From Cymbidium sinense (Eukaryota > Streptophyta > Magnoliopsida > Asparagales > Orchidaceae), in the NCBI GenBank assembly GCA_021442155.1, contig CM038215.1, forward strand, positions 209,926,982-209,990,981: a DNA stretch of 64,000 nucleotides, read 5' to 3'. A program made the translations under genes and the position numbers. Below are positions 38,831-50,957 of this stretch, piece by piece. Positions within the stretch are counted from its first letter, which is position 1, and each line of letters opens with the position of its first letter. Below the pieces are notes generated by a model. It searched no databases. It saw only the letters and a program-made list of their open reading frames with translations, and had not been told where the DNA came from.

Positions 38831-39220
38831 TTAATTTTGGTTTGAAAAGATTTTTGAAAATTTTGGAAACAATTTTTCTTTATTTTGTTTTGGATTTTAT
38901 TAAAGTTTTGTTGAATATTGGATGAACTTTGCTTCACTAAGCTAGTGGTAAGAGGTTCTTTAATTTTTTTTATTAATGTTTGATTATTTTTTTCTTTAAT
39001 TAGTTTACATTTTCTTTTACATATTAGGGAACCCAATAGGGGTTTTAAGACCTACTTGGAGTGAGGTCCTAAAACCTAAAGGATGTTGGCTACCTTTACT
39101 TAAGGATGAAATAAGCAAAATGCCAATGGAAAGAAAGATAGTCTGAGGCTTATATGAAATATAAGTCTACTATCATGCTTGTTGATAATAATGTCTACTA
39201 GAGATGGAGAGAGGAACCAT
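38831..39220 (-). other. 5' leader next to the primer binding site
   Basis: AT-rich, then mixed sequence without a frame. It runs from the minisatellite to the primer binding site and is expected to hold leader or packaging signals, none of which I can point to. Confidence 0.45.
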
Positions 39221-39237
39221 CCCCAGTGGAGTCACTA
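39221..39237 (-). promoter_or_regulatory. tRNA-Arg-type primer binding site
   Basis: The plus strand reads CCCCAGTGGAGTCACTA. I recall the 3' end of plant tRNA-Arg(ACG) with CCA as CCCCAGCGGAGTCGCCA; 14 of 17 bases agree. Two differences are CpG decay (CG to TG and CG to CA), the third is C to T. It lies seven bases from the LTR end at 39245, as expected for a primer binding site. tRNA-Arg priming is described for Ogre elements. Confidence 0.75.
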
Positions 39238-41889
39238 GAAAATGTGTGGTGTTTTAATTTGGATGTGAGTGGACACCACACAGATCATAAGGGGTACTTA
39301 TTGAAGTGATCGGGTGTGAAATTAAGATATGATGTACTATCTTGAAAGATAGCGGCATCACCCTATAATAGACCTAATCACCTAATAAGGACTCACAAGG
39401 CATGATCGGTCTTCAAATATACAAGAGATCTTCCTCTACTTCATATGAAAAAGTAAAGCAGGATTTATTTTATGTTGGGTTTTTTAGTTCCCTATGGAGG
39501 CAAGCCTTCATAGTTAATTACATCCCAGGAAATAGAATTTCTTAAGAATACTCTCGATTAAAGTAGATAATTATTATCTTTAAAGATTTCAAAGTTAAGA
39601 CTATCAAAGGATTGGTTATTTTTGGAAAATCAAATGGGATTTTTTCATTTGGATGACTTATTTTAGAATCCAAAGGAAGATAAGTAAGAAATGCCCATGA
39701 TACTAGGAAGCCTAGTGAGCATTCCAACTTATTCTATGGTGAGGCTTTATGTGTTTGAAAGTGAGGGGATTTATTTCATTTGACTGAAAATATTATTAGA
39801 TTACTAAGGCTTATAATCCATCAACACAAGATTGCTGAAATGCCTAAGTGGTGAGGATTTGTGTTCATAGCTTGAAGGAAACTAGCCACCTTAGATCTTA
39901 ATTCTATGGAGCTTTAGCACAAGCTAGAGCACAACTTAAATCTAAGAGAAAGGGGGAGATAAGGGTTTATCTCCACAAAAGAGAATAGACCATCTAACTT
40001 TACTAGACTTACAACTGTCTAGAGTGGCCGCCAGCTAACACCTCCTGCAATTCAAAACCATGTAGTTCAGTTTTATAAAATTGCAAGATGTCTTGTCTTG
40101 TTATTTAATTTGAAAAGAAACTAAAGGCTTAATTTCACTCGCTAAGAGACTAGAACATGAATGGTATGAGTATATGACTTAGTCTAAAATGCAAAATTTT
40201 ATAATTTTTATGTAATTTTGACACAATATTTTAGACAAAAGCTTTAAGATATTTTATGCCTAAATGCATGATGAAATTAGATTATTAGCTAAATTAAAAG
40301 AGAAAGAGGGTGAAGCTCCATAATAAGGGGTTGCTTTTATAAGTCAAGCGACCCTTAAAGTGCTGAATGGAGGCCCTCATTTTTGTAAGAGTGATTCAAT
40401 ATGATATGCATGATATTAGACATACTACTAAGGGGTTGCTAAATCTTTTTTTTTATCTTGATTACAACCTAGGCTTTAAAGTGAGGTTGAAAGTTGTTTT
40501 AAAATTTAGTTATGAGTTGTTAGCTGGGTTAAAAAAATTAATATATATCCTAAGACCTTACTACATTCAGGCCACACATTAAAACATTAATCATTAAGAA
40601 ATTAAGAAAAAGATGCAATCCTATTACACAATATAAACATAATATCAATCATTTTTATGGACTATCACAAAAGAATAGAAGGCCAATAGCCTTGTACCGC
40701 TGTACACACCAAAAAAGAGAAAAGATTGATAGCTAAGCTCTACCCTTATACAACCCGAATTACAAAAGAATAATTACAATTGAAATTGAATACATGCTAG
40801 GGGGGAGGGGTCTTCATTCACCATTTCTTTATGTCTTCATTTCTCCTTCTTTTGATTTGATTTGCTCCAAGGCATCACAGGGCACCCCAAGACTAAGCCT
40901 TCTGGCAACTGCTCATCTTAAACCCCCATAGCACTAATCCTAATTTCTATTACAAAAATTACTTTTTTATGTAAAGTAAATCTAACTACACCTATAAAAT
41001 AGATGGTAACTAAACATACATGCAAACTTAAGCAGTTATATTATGTAATTTGGGCTTATCACCCTACACATGGGTAAGAAAGCTCACATATCCTAATATG
41101 GATTATGCTTAGGGGCTTAAGCATCCTGCAAGAAAAGCATTTATATTTATTTCTGAGCAACCCCTTAAGCATAATCCCTTACAAAAAATATGATTAGGTT
41201 AACAATGGCCTAACATCTAGCCTATGATCCATACACCTTAAAATTTAATCTAAAATATTATATCATAAAATAAAATATAACATCACACATACACCATCCT
41301 AACTTAGGACTAGAAGTGGTGGCTTAATTCTAATGTGTGTGTGCTAAAGCTTTATGTGGTATGTCTTTTGGATTATGATTTTTCTATGATTTGAAATTTT
41401 TTAAGTTAACATGATAGATGGTTTCACTTTAAATTATTTAGATGATTTGCAAATTTTAATTTTTAATTTGTTTTGTTTCATTTGATTTATATTAGTATCT
41501 AAGTGTTGTGAAGAGAGGAAAGAGGCTTAACCTCCTTCATCACTACCTTAAGTTATTTTCTAAAGCATATAATTATGATTTGATTTTATTTAGTGTATGA
41601 CTTATTGAATATTTTTATTAATCCTAAGTTTGGGTTAACCTTAAGGAATCATATTCAATGTAAGAAGCATCTTAAGATTAATGTAATTGGATTTCAATCA
41701 CATAGAACATGTTGGACTATTCTTTTCATCACGCACAACATACATATGATTTAAGCACTTAGTATACCTTTACATGCAATACACTTTCAGATACTTAAAT
41801 GATTATGAATGCACATGTTTTTTTAATAGAAAAGGGGATTTCATTCTCTAATCAAATATACATACACATGTAAGCAAATAAGTGTCGTT

Positions 41890-42085
41890 ATTAACCATGG
41901 AAATGAGATAATCAAATGATCTCCTTGAGGCTACTTAAAGCCTCGTATTCCATGGATGTCCAGACTATATATTTTCTATCTTAAATACATATGAATGTAT
42001 AAATGAATATAAGTATTAAATATCATGCAAGAGATTATATTTTTAATTGAATTATTTATATATGTGAATTAAAGTATTATCCAAA

Positions 42086-42125
<40 letters not shown>

Positions 42126-42280
42126 TAAATAAGTATGTGCCTTTGTTAACCAGGGAAGTGAGATAATCAAATGACCTCCTTGGGGCAACTTAAAGCCTCA
42201 TATTCCTGGTTGTCCAGACTATATACTTATTATTATTCAAATTTATGTAAATCAATATATGAACATAAGAAAGAAAGCAC
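41890..42280. repeat. two 245-bp-type units in the right LTR
   Basis: Cores begin ATTAACCATGG (41890) and GTTAACCAGGG (42145). The 255-base spacing is enlarged by the AT microsatellite between them. Confidence 0.8.
42091..42120. repeat. (AT)15 microsatellite
   Basis: A pure run of fifteen AT units. The left LTR has only TATAAATATACAT at the matching place, so it arose after the LTRs separated. Confidence 0.95.
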
Positions 42281-43743
42281 TAACTTCACATGCTTAAGCT
42301 ATAAACATATGCAAATCTTATGTATATTTATAACTACTATCACTTTAAATATTATTATCAACCTATAAACTTTGAAAAATAAATTTGAATTCATTAGTGA
42401 TAATAGCCACACATATAATATAATTAAGCCAACACATGCAATTTTACACAAGTAAATTTCATTTGATTTTGATTTTTGAAAATATGAATGCATGAAATCA
42501 CATGGCATACAACATTTAAAGTTACTGAAAAGGAATAGCCAAACAAAACCATATGATTCATTCAACTACACTAATTCCTTAGGACAATCACATTAAATAA
42601 AATCACTTAAAGAAAATCAAAGCTTTTATTTATTAATTTGAGTTTGATTTTAGATTTTAATTAAACTTAAAGAAGAGAGATCATTTTGTTGTTTTAATTC
42701 TATTTTGATGTTGGTAATCTTAATTTGTTTAAAGAAATATAATTAAGTGATTTTATAATTTAATTAAGTTGAGTCATTAAAGAATCCATTTAATTACCAT
42801 TTCCTATGCTTCTTTAAGTTAATTAACCATTTAATCATGAGCCATAAATGACATGAACATGAGGAAAATAAAATTGCAATGCTTCTAAAGGACTGAATGC
42901 AATTGGCTCATAATTAAAAGTTAATTAGATTAAATAATCTAATTAAGTACTTTTAGGATTTTTCCCACACTTATGAGTTAATCATAATTTTCTTAAAGGT
43001 CTTTATGTTATTGAATGCATAAAGAGGAAACCTTAATTTCAATGTTGATTATCTGATGTTATTATCATTTTAATTTGGTTTGATTTCAACATTAATTGAT
43101 TAATTAATCCCTTAATTAAGCCTCACATTATTTAACCTTCTTTCTAATGAAATGAATTTGGAAAAGTATTTAGGAAAGAGGCCTTAATCACTCTCCCTTA
43201 TCATCTCACTATTAATTAGTGATTAATGAAGTTAATTTAATTAAGTTTTATTATTTAGGGCTTTAATTATTCATTAAATTAATTAAGAGAGTAATCAAGG
43301 TTTGAATTTCAAATTTCCCTAATTACATAGACAATAAATCTGAAGAAAATTATGGAAGGCATAGGTCACCCCATTAAATCAACATATCAAATTTAGGATT
43401 GATTGTCCAAGTAATTAGAGCTTAATTAAGCTAATTAGTAAAACATTCAAACACTAATTAAGCCTTAATCACTATTCAAAATCAAATGAAATAAATTTTT
43501 AAAAAAGTCTCCTCCATTTTACCTTTCCAAAATGTATTTATTTGTACTTTTTGCATTTTTCTATAATTTGTTATGAATTTATAAAGTTTTAGTGATTAAA
43601 ATACATTATTAAACCTTAACTAACGACTAATCCCATTGACACCATGCAGGCGGCTGATGCAGCATCGCTTTCCATGTGGCACCATGGAATTGGCCACTTA
43701 AATCATCGGACAAGACATTGACGTGGCGGCAGAGAATGCTTTC

Positions 43744-43780
43744 ATCCCCACCATCTGATCTAAGATCAGATGGTGGGGAT
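43744..43780. promoter_or_regulatory. 17-bp perfect inverted repeat in the right LTR
   Basis: ATCCCCACCATCTGATC (43744-43760) and its exact reverse complement (43764-43780) enclose TAA. In the left LTR the first arm is absent and only GATCAGATGGTGGGGAT is left (15219-15235). Possible roles are an RNA hairpin or a relic of another insertion. Confidence 0.8.
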
Positions 43781-43834
43781 TAATCCCATAGTTCCTATAG
43801 GATTAAATTGAGATTAATCTTGCGAATTAACATG

Positions 43835-43866
43835 GCCATCTATTCCAGTCATGTCGAATAGATGGC
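43835..43866. promoter_or_regulatory. 11-bp perfect inverted repeat in the right LTR
   Basis: GCCATCTATTC (43835-43845) and GAATAGATGGC (43856-43866) enclose ten bases. The left LTR has a different short hairpin at the matching place (15311-15327). Confidence 0.75.
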
Positions 43867-44769
43867 GAATGACCCATCATACCTAGAGCGACGAAAGATG
43901 GACACCGTCTACCATCCTCTGCTCGATCCGAGCTCACCAAAGCTCATGGAGGCTTGGAACTTATCCTAAAACATTCATGGAGGAGATCTAATGGTGGGAA
44001 TCACATGACATAGTAATTTCTTTCATAAAAGACCAACACCTAAGGCCAAAATTACACTTTTCTAGAAAAGTACCTTACCGGAGCTCATGACCAATGATTA
44101 ACCGACCGTTGTAGCTTCTTCTTGAAGAGTTGAAGCCCTACTATGAAGATGGCACCTTCACTCCTCACCGATAGCTCTACAAACTAAACATCACTAGAGT
44201 TAGTCTTGAAGGGGTCTTCAGTGCTCGAATCGCTCAGGAAATGATTTGTTCTATCTCGTCGGAGCTAGGAGAAGGTGTGGGTGAAGTTAATTTGAAAATA
44301 GTGGAGGTTTGGTGGAGAAGGATGGAGCAAGTTCTTTGTTCAACTTGATTTCATATTGTCGGTGATGGGGAAGCTCTAGGAACTAGATAAAATGCTAAAG
44401 AGACCCATTTCAAGTTGTTAAAGCTCATTGAATGCTCAGTGTGTCATTTCAAATAGAATAAGGGGGAGTATACCCTCTCCCTCCTCTAATCTGAAGGTGG
44501 AAATCTCCTCTATATTTTGCAAGTGGTCGATCGACACAGGTGACTGTGGGTGGCAGAGAATCAGTGAGGTGGCTTGATTTGAGCGGCCAAAGGAGGATGA
44601 GTTGTTGCTAAAGGTTAAGGTGGTTGTCCTTGGTTCCAAGTATTCCAATGGAGAGAAAATGGGTTATCTCACCTCCAATTGGCTCATGGCGCTGACTTTG
44701 GGTTAGGTGAGCAAATGCTCCTTGTGTCCATTTGGAGCTTAGGGTGGTTGCCAAGGGGAGAAGAGTGGG

Positions 44770-46150
44770 TTTAACCATCCAAATGTGGGTTTTTTCCAAT
44801 TTGGAGGGATTTACCCATTGGGTAATGCATCAAATCGAGTTGGACATAGGTTGGGTTGGATTTGGGCTGACCCATGGTGACCCAAGGATGGATCATGTCA
44901 AGTTTCAATGGGTTTGGACTTGGTTTGGTTTGGTTTGGCTCAATTTGACCCATGTAGGTCAAATTGGGCTAGGTTGGGTTGGGTTGATCAAATTGGTCAA
45001 ATTGGGTCAAACTAAGGCTTGAGTCAAGTTCAAATGATAATTTGGGATGTTTTGAATCAATTGGTTTAGTTTAATTTGCATTAGATTTGAATTTGACCAA
45101 TATAGGTTCATATGGGTCAAATGGGTTAATTTGACCAATTTGGCCAAATTGGATTGGCTTGGGTTAGATGTTGATTTGAGGTTCAATTGATTATTTGAAG
45201 ATGATTGTAGGCTTTGATTTTAATCAATTAGGATTTATATTGATTTAGGCCAATTTGGGCTAAATGGATCAATTGGGTTGACTTGGTCAAATTATGTTCA
45301 ATTAAGGCTTTGATCAAGTTCAATAATCAATTTATGATGGATTTGTGTCATTAGTTTGAATCAATTTGGGTTAGAACTTGATTTGGCCCAATTTGGCCCT
45401 TTAGATCAAATTTGGTCAACTTGGGTCAAGAGGGCCAATTGGATTTAGTTTAGCTCAATTGATGGTCAAGTCATGTTCAAGGGTTGATTTTGGTTGATAT
45501 GAATCATTAGTTTCAATTGATTGGAATGATGAAATTTGGTTTGATTTGGTTCATATAGGCTAATTTGGTCAAATTGGGTCAAGTGATCAAATTGGCTTGG
45601 TTTGACCCAATTGATTGTAATTGATCAATCAAGGGTGATCAACAATCATTGTAGGAGGTATAAATGAGTTGGCTCAATCCAATTTGTGTTGGATTGAGGT
45701 TTAGCTCAAATGGGTCTTTTAGGTCACTTTGGGTCAAGTGAGCCTAATGGGTCAATTGAATTAGTTTTTGGGCTGAATTGAATTGAATTGAGTTAAAAAA
45801 TTATTTTGGGATTGATTGATGGCTTTGGTTGCAATTAATTTAGGTTTAATTTAATTTTGGCTCATTTGGACATTTTGGGTTCAAATGGGCTAGCTTAGGT
45901 TAATTGAGTTGATTTTGGTTCCATTGGCTTTATTGTATATTTTGGAATGATGATTGAAGGGTTGAAGTGCTTTTGTGAAGATCAATTGAATTTGGTTTGA
46001 TTGAAGGAATTTTGTCTAAGTCCATAGGATTGAATCATGGGCTTTACTTGGGTTTGATTTTGGCTCTAAGTTTGGCATATGAATTGGAATTCAGTTGAGG
46101 TTGGTTGAATGAATTTGAAGTTTGGTTTTGGCTAAGGAGATAGGCATATA
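44770..46150 (-). promoter_or_regulatory. W-box-like GGTCAA/TTGACC region, right LTR
   Basis: Counterpart of 16190-17560, with the same repeated GGTCAAATTGGGTCAA words. It lies at the transcription-upstream end of the 5' LTR. The 96-residue plus-strand frame at 44732-45022 is a by-product of this simple composition. Confidence 0.5.
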
Positions 46151-46355
46151 ATTGGTTTAGAATATAGATGGGTAGGTTACCTTAATCCTAAGGAATAGTC
46201 TAAACCCTATGGTAAATCATCCTAAGTCTCTAGACATAGGTTAAGTGTTCACTTAGCCACTAGAAGTGTCCTATGACTAAGACGATCTAAGTGTCTAGAA
46301 GGCTCCTAAGTATAAGATGGGAAGATTGAATCCTCACTCTAAAGTGAGGTCAACA

Positions 46356-46360
46356 TGACT
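46356..46360. repeat. right target-site duplication TGACT
   Basis: It directly follows CAACA of the right LTR and equals 10783-10787. Confidence 0.8.
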
Positions 46361-47335
46361 ACAGTGGTAGATCTACCATACACCTAAGTCATGACTATTC
46401 AAGAGGAGGATGATGATGTTCCCCTAATGATGCACGAAAAGGTCATGGTAAGTAGATTGGTAGGAGCTGCGTCTCCTTATTAAGGTATGGTTAGTTTTTA
46501 TTGGAATTCTTTGATTTTTTTTATTACCACTTCTAAAATTTTATTACTATTATAGCTAAGTGTGATGAGTCCAGGTAACCCTGAGAAAGTGATGAACACT
46601 ATCCTCAAAGAAATGCCATTATTTATTTTTTGATGAATTCATTTATCTTCACTTAGGTGTGACTTTGACTTCGCAGCAAGCTAACTTATTAACCTCAAGT
46701 CTGGCTTGAAGAGAGGGTTTTCCCTAAGAAGATGCTACTGAGGAACCCGCCCTATCACACCTTGGGAAACTAATTTTACTTGAATTGACATTTACGAGAT
46801 GTTGGCAAATTTTCCTCCCTCTACTCACTTTGATAGCAACGATTCTATGAAGGGTGAGTCTTCTCCTAAAAGGGGAAGATGTTGAAAGAGAGCCATATGA
46901 TCCCAAACCCATTCGAGCTCATTGTATTACATAGGAGGGTTGCCCTTTTAGAGGAGGACATACACTCATCAAATCAGGGGTTAACTGAACTTTGCTCAAT
47001 GCTAGAGGTAACGTCTCTATGGAGGTAGGCTTTAGGAATTTCATAATAATGAAGGCCTAATTGACTTTGCTTTAGAGCTCAATCAAGTCTTAAAAGACTT
47101 TTCTCTTCATTTTTAGTGCTAACTTCTTATTCAAATATATGTGTGATAAGGGCGGGTTCAACGACAAGTGATATGTACTATCATAAAGTTATTCAAAAAA
47201 TGATGTATAAAAGGTATAATGATTATGTTGTAATTATTTTTTCTATTTTTAATAAAAATGTATTAATTTCCTACTTGTCCTTCCTCTCACCAAGTTTCTT
47301 TAGTTTTTAAAGTGTGACTGTGAGCCCTAAATGGT
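46361..47335 (+). pseudogene. right half of the interrupted older ORF, and decayed frames
   Basis: It continues in phase from 10787 for eight codons to a TAA, then an Asp/Glu-rich stretch (EEDDDVPL) to about 46480. Further coding-like pieces, such as the GACATTTACGAGATGTTGG segment at 46788 and KQGLTELCSMLEV-like frames near 46980-47010 and 49570-49620, recur in the second duplicated unit. They look like decayed retroelement ORFs on the plus strand. I cannot name the family. Confidence 0.4.
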
Positions 47336-48332
47336 TTTTGTCCTGACTTATATAGCATAAGATTTCCGTGATATTAATTATTTATTTCTTCATTTAATTT
47401 TTGATGTGACATCCACATTACCTAACCATATCAACTACGTCTCTAAATTCATTCTTACCATAAGTTATCAAATATTTATTACTTCTTGGACTTTGAGCTT
47501 TATTTACTCTTCAGCTTTGAGTGGGTATTAATTCGATATAGTGAGTAGGTTACACTCCCGTTCAACGTTGAGGTGATTTCCCTTTGATTGAGTGAATGAC
47601 AGCTCTGAAGAAGGAAGTAATTGTGTTCATGCAAGCCAAGGAAAAAGTTGTGCTAGACTTTGACTTGTTTTCCACATCCATCATCTTCCATGGCTATTGG
47701 AAAAGTAACACAGAGTTCTCAGTGCGAGTGACTTAAAGGATGAGAGATTTAACCCAACACAATTGTGATGGTTATGCATTCCCTTGAACCACTTCAGGTG
47801 TTGTTTCTAGCTCTCTCTTCCTATTAAGTGAGTACAAATTCTAAATTTCTACAAGGTAATACATGCCTAAGTTCTACCAAATTTAGTAGTGATCACCACC
47901 TTTATTTTATTTCTATAAGAGCAGAAGTTGCCTTGGAGCCTTTCTCTTTTTTGTGCATTTTCTTGATGAGGGGTAGATAAGATGAGACCATCCAATTTTT
48001 TCTGACCTATATGAGAAGTTGTAGCCTGGCTAATAAGGAGAGATAGTGGCATTCAAGGCACTTGTTTGTCAAGAGTTCATTAATATGGATTATAATGACC
48101 AAGCCACTTTCCTTCCAAATGTGCAAGGTGATTGCTCCTGAGGTGGGACGTAAGTGAAAGAGGTGCTAAAAAATGTAATGGATAAGACTCTAAATATTCA
48201 TCACTATCTTTATTTTAGCTAAGTCACTTGCATCTTGTTTGGTAAGTAACTTGTCATCTTTCATACTCTTCACATCATCCTTTAACTCATCCATTCATTT
48301 TATTTTCTTATTTGCATGAGATGAGACTTTTG
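47336..48332. other. older host-element debris, rest of unit 1
   Basis: Mixed sequence with short frames on both strands, none recognised. The same sequence recurs at 49940-50938. Confidence 0.4.
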
Positions 48333-50938
48333 GGTTTGGATTGAGGTTTGGCTCAAATGGGTCCTTTAGGTCACTTTGGGTCAAGTGAGCCTAATGGGTC
48401 AATTGAATTTGATTTGGGTTGAATTGAATTGAATTGAGTTAGATAATTTATTTCAGATTTATTGATGTCTTTGGTTGCAATTGATTTGGGTTTAATTGCA
48501 TTTTGGCTCATTTGGATATTTTGGGTTCAAATGGGCTAGGTTAATTTAATTGAGTTGATTTTGGTTTGATTGGCTTGGTTGTAGATCTTGGAATGATGAT
48601 TGAAGGGTTGAAATGCTTTTGTGAATGTCAATTGAATTTGGATTGATTGAAGGAATTTTGGCTAACTCCATTGGATTGAATCATGGGCTTAAGTTGGGTT
48701 TGATTTTGGCTTGGAGTTTGGCATATGAATTTGAACTCAATTGAGGTTGGTTGAATGAATTTGAGATTTGGTTTTGGCTAAGGAGGGGTATGTTTGGTTT
48801 GACTATAGATGTGTAGATTACCTTAATCCTAAGACATGGTCTAAAACCTATGGCAAATCCTCCTAATTCTCTAGGATTAGGTTAGGTGTTCACTTGGCCA
48901 CTAGAAGTGTCCTATGAATAAGGAGATCTTAGTGTCTAGAAGACTCCTAAGTGAGGTAAAAATGACTACAGTGGTAAATCTACCATACACTAAATTCATA
49001 ACTATTCAAGAGGAGGAGGATGATGTTCCCCTAATAATGAACAGAAAGGTAATGGCAAGTAGATTGGTAGGGGTTGTGCTGCTATTAAGGTAAGGTTAGT
49101 TTTTATTGGGATTCTTTGATTTTTTTATTAGATCTTTAAAATTTTATTACTGTTAAAGCTAAGTGTGATGAGTCTAGGTAAACTTGAGAAAGTGATGAAC
49201 ACTCTCCTCATAGAAATCCCACTATTTATTTTTTGATGAATTTATTTATCTTTACTCAGGTGTGACTTTGACTTCACAGTAAGCTAACCTGTTAACCTCA
49301 TGTCTGGCTTTAAGAGAGGGCTTGCCCTAAGGAGAAACTACTGAGGCACCCACCCTATCATACCTCGGGGAAACTAATTTTACTTCAATTGACATTTACG
49401 AGATGTTGGAAAATTTTCTTCCTTTACTCACTTTGATAACAACAATTCTATGAAAGGCGGGTCTTCTCCTAGAAGGAAGATGTTGAAAGAGAGCCACAAG
49501 GGATCCCGAACCCATTCAAGCTCGTTGTCTTATAAAGGATGGTTACCCTTCTAGAGGAGGACATACACTTATCAAAGCAAGGGTTAACCGAACTTTGCTC
49601 AATGCTAGAGGTAAAGTCTCTATGGAGGCATGTTGTAGGAATTTCATAACAATGAAGGCCTAATTGACTTTGATTTAGATCTCAATCAAGCCTTAAAAGA
49701 CTTTTCTCTTCATTTTCATTGCTAACTTCTTATTCAAATATATGTGTGATATGGTCGGGCTCAGCATCAAATGTTATGTACTATCATAAAGTTACTCAAA
49801 AAATAATGTATAAAAGGTATAATGAGTGTGTTGTAATTATTCCTTCTATTTTTAATAAAAAATGTATTTGTTTCCTACTTGCCCTTCCTCTCACCAAGTT
49901 TCCTTTATGTTTTTAAGGTATGAGTGTGAGCCCTAAATGGTTTTTGTCCTAACTTATACAACTTAAGATTTCCACGATATTAAATATTTATTTCTTCCTT
50001 TAATTTTTGATGTGACATCCACATTACCTAGCCAGATCAACCATGTCTCTAAATTCATTCTTACAATAAGTTATCAAATATTTATTACTTCTTGGACATT
50101 GATCTTTATTTACTCTTCAACTTTGAGCAGGTGTTAATTCGATATAGTGAGTAGGTTATGCTCCCATTCAACTTTGAGGTGATTATCCTTTGATTGAGTG
50201 AATGGCAGCTCTGAAGAAGGAAGTAATTGCATTCATGCAAGCCAAGGCAAAAGAGGTGCCATACCTTGACTTGTTTTCCGCATCCATCATTGTCCACATC
50301 TATTGGCAAAGTAACCCAGAGTTCTCAGTGCGAGTGACTTAAAGGATGAGAGATTTAACTCAACATAATTGTGCTGGTTATGCATTCCCTTGAACCACTT
50401 TAGGTGTTGTTTCTAGCTCCTTCTTCCTATTAAGTGAGCAGAAATTCTAAATTTCTACAAGGTTATACATGCCTAAGTTCTACAAAATTTGGTAGTGATC
50501 ACCACCTTTATTTTATTTCTATAAGAGTAGAAGTTTCCTTTGAACCTTTCTCTTATTTGCACATCTTCTTGATGAGGGGTAAATAAGATGACACCTTCCA
50601 ATTTTTTTTGACTTGGATGAGAAGTTACAGCTTGGCTAATAAGGTGAAAAAGTAGCTTTCAAGGCATTTGTTTGTCAAGAGTTCGTCAATATGGATAATA
50701 ATGACCAAGCCACTTTCCTTCCAAATGTACAAGGTGATTGTTCCAGAGGTGGACGCCTAGGTGAAAGAGGTGCTAAAAATGTAATGGATATGAATCTAAA
50801 TATCCATTATAATCTTTATTTTAGCTAAGTCACCAACATCTTGTTTGGTAAGTAACATGTCATCTTTCATACTCTTCACATCTTCCATTAACTCATCCAT
50901 TCATTTTATTTTTTTATTTGCATGAGATGAGACTTTTG
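48333..50938. repeat. 2.65-kb tandem duplication, unit 2
   Basis: Collinear with 45688-48332 and only slightly shorter. It therefore holds a second LTR end (48338-48955) followed by the same host flank. The LTR/host junction is shortened here: CTCCTAAGTGAGGTAAAAA precedes TGACTACAGTGG. Confidence 0.9.
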
Positions 50939-50957
50939 TACCTCAACAACACCCCAA

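Larger units (their letters stand above)
10788..46355 (-). mobile_element. 35.6-kb composite Ty3/gypsy retrotransposon, Tat/Ogre-like
   Basis: The outer LTRs of 6,978 and 7,111 bp begin TGTGG and end CAACA in plus-strand reading and are flanked by TGACT on both sides. Sampled by eye over about 250 bp they are roughly 90 percent identical. Coding order on the minus strand is leader, 5' ORF, gag, protease, RT, RNase H, integrase, then a long 3' UTR with tandem repeats. Very long LTRs, a primer binding site for tRNA-Arg, an extra region before gag and 3' UTR arrays are known traits of Tat/Ogre-like elements. The body is not a simple element: two truncated inner LTRs and a second gag remnant sit in the middle, as in a product of recombination between related elements. 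All coding regions are broken, so any movement would need help from a relative. Confidence 0.8.
39245..46355 (-). repeat. outer LTR, right copy (5' LTR of the minus-strand element)
   Basis: It starts TGTGGTGTTTTAATTTGG next to the primer binding site and ends CAACA before TGACT. It is collinear with 10788-17765. It has two 245-bp units (41890, 42145), an (AT)15 tract, two perfect hairpins (43744-43866) and the W-box-like stretch (44770-46150). As the 5' LTR it should drive transcription leftward into the element. Confidence 0.85.
45688..48332. repeat. 2.65-kb tandem duplication, unit 1
   Basis: It holds the last 0.67 kb of the right LTR, the right target-site copy and about 1.97 kb of flanking host DNA. 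GGATTGAGG at 45691 matches 48338, giving an offset of 2,647 bases. The end is GAGACTTTTG. Confidence 0.9.

Noticed and set aside
38021..39036. Several frames on both strands up to 130 residues
   Set aside because: They overlap the leader minisatellite and are repetitive products of it.
39221..39237. A tRNA-Arg gene fragment
   Set aside because: Only the 3' end of the tRNA is matched and it sits next to an LTR end, so it is a primer binding site.
44732..45022. 96-residue plus-strand frame rich in Trp, Gly and Leu
   Set aside because: It lies in the G/T-rich repeated stretch of the LTR; the composition alone gives open frames.
47116..47310. 64-residue plus-strand frame, repeated at 49719-49916
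   Set aside because: It is kept in both tandem units only because the whole 2.65-kb block was duplicated; the two versions differ by frame-changing indels near the end.
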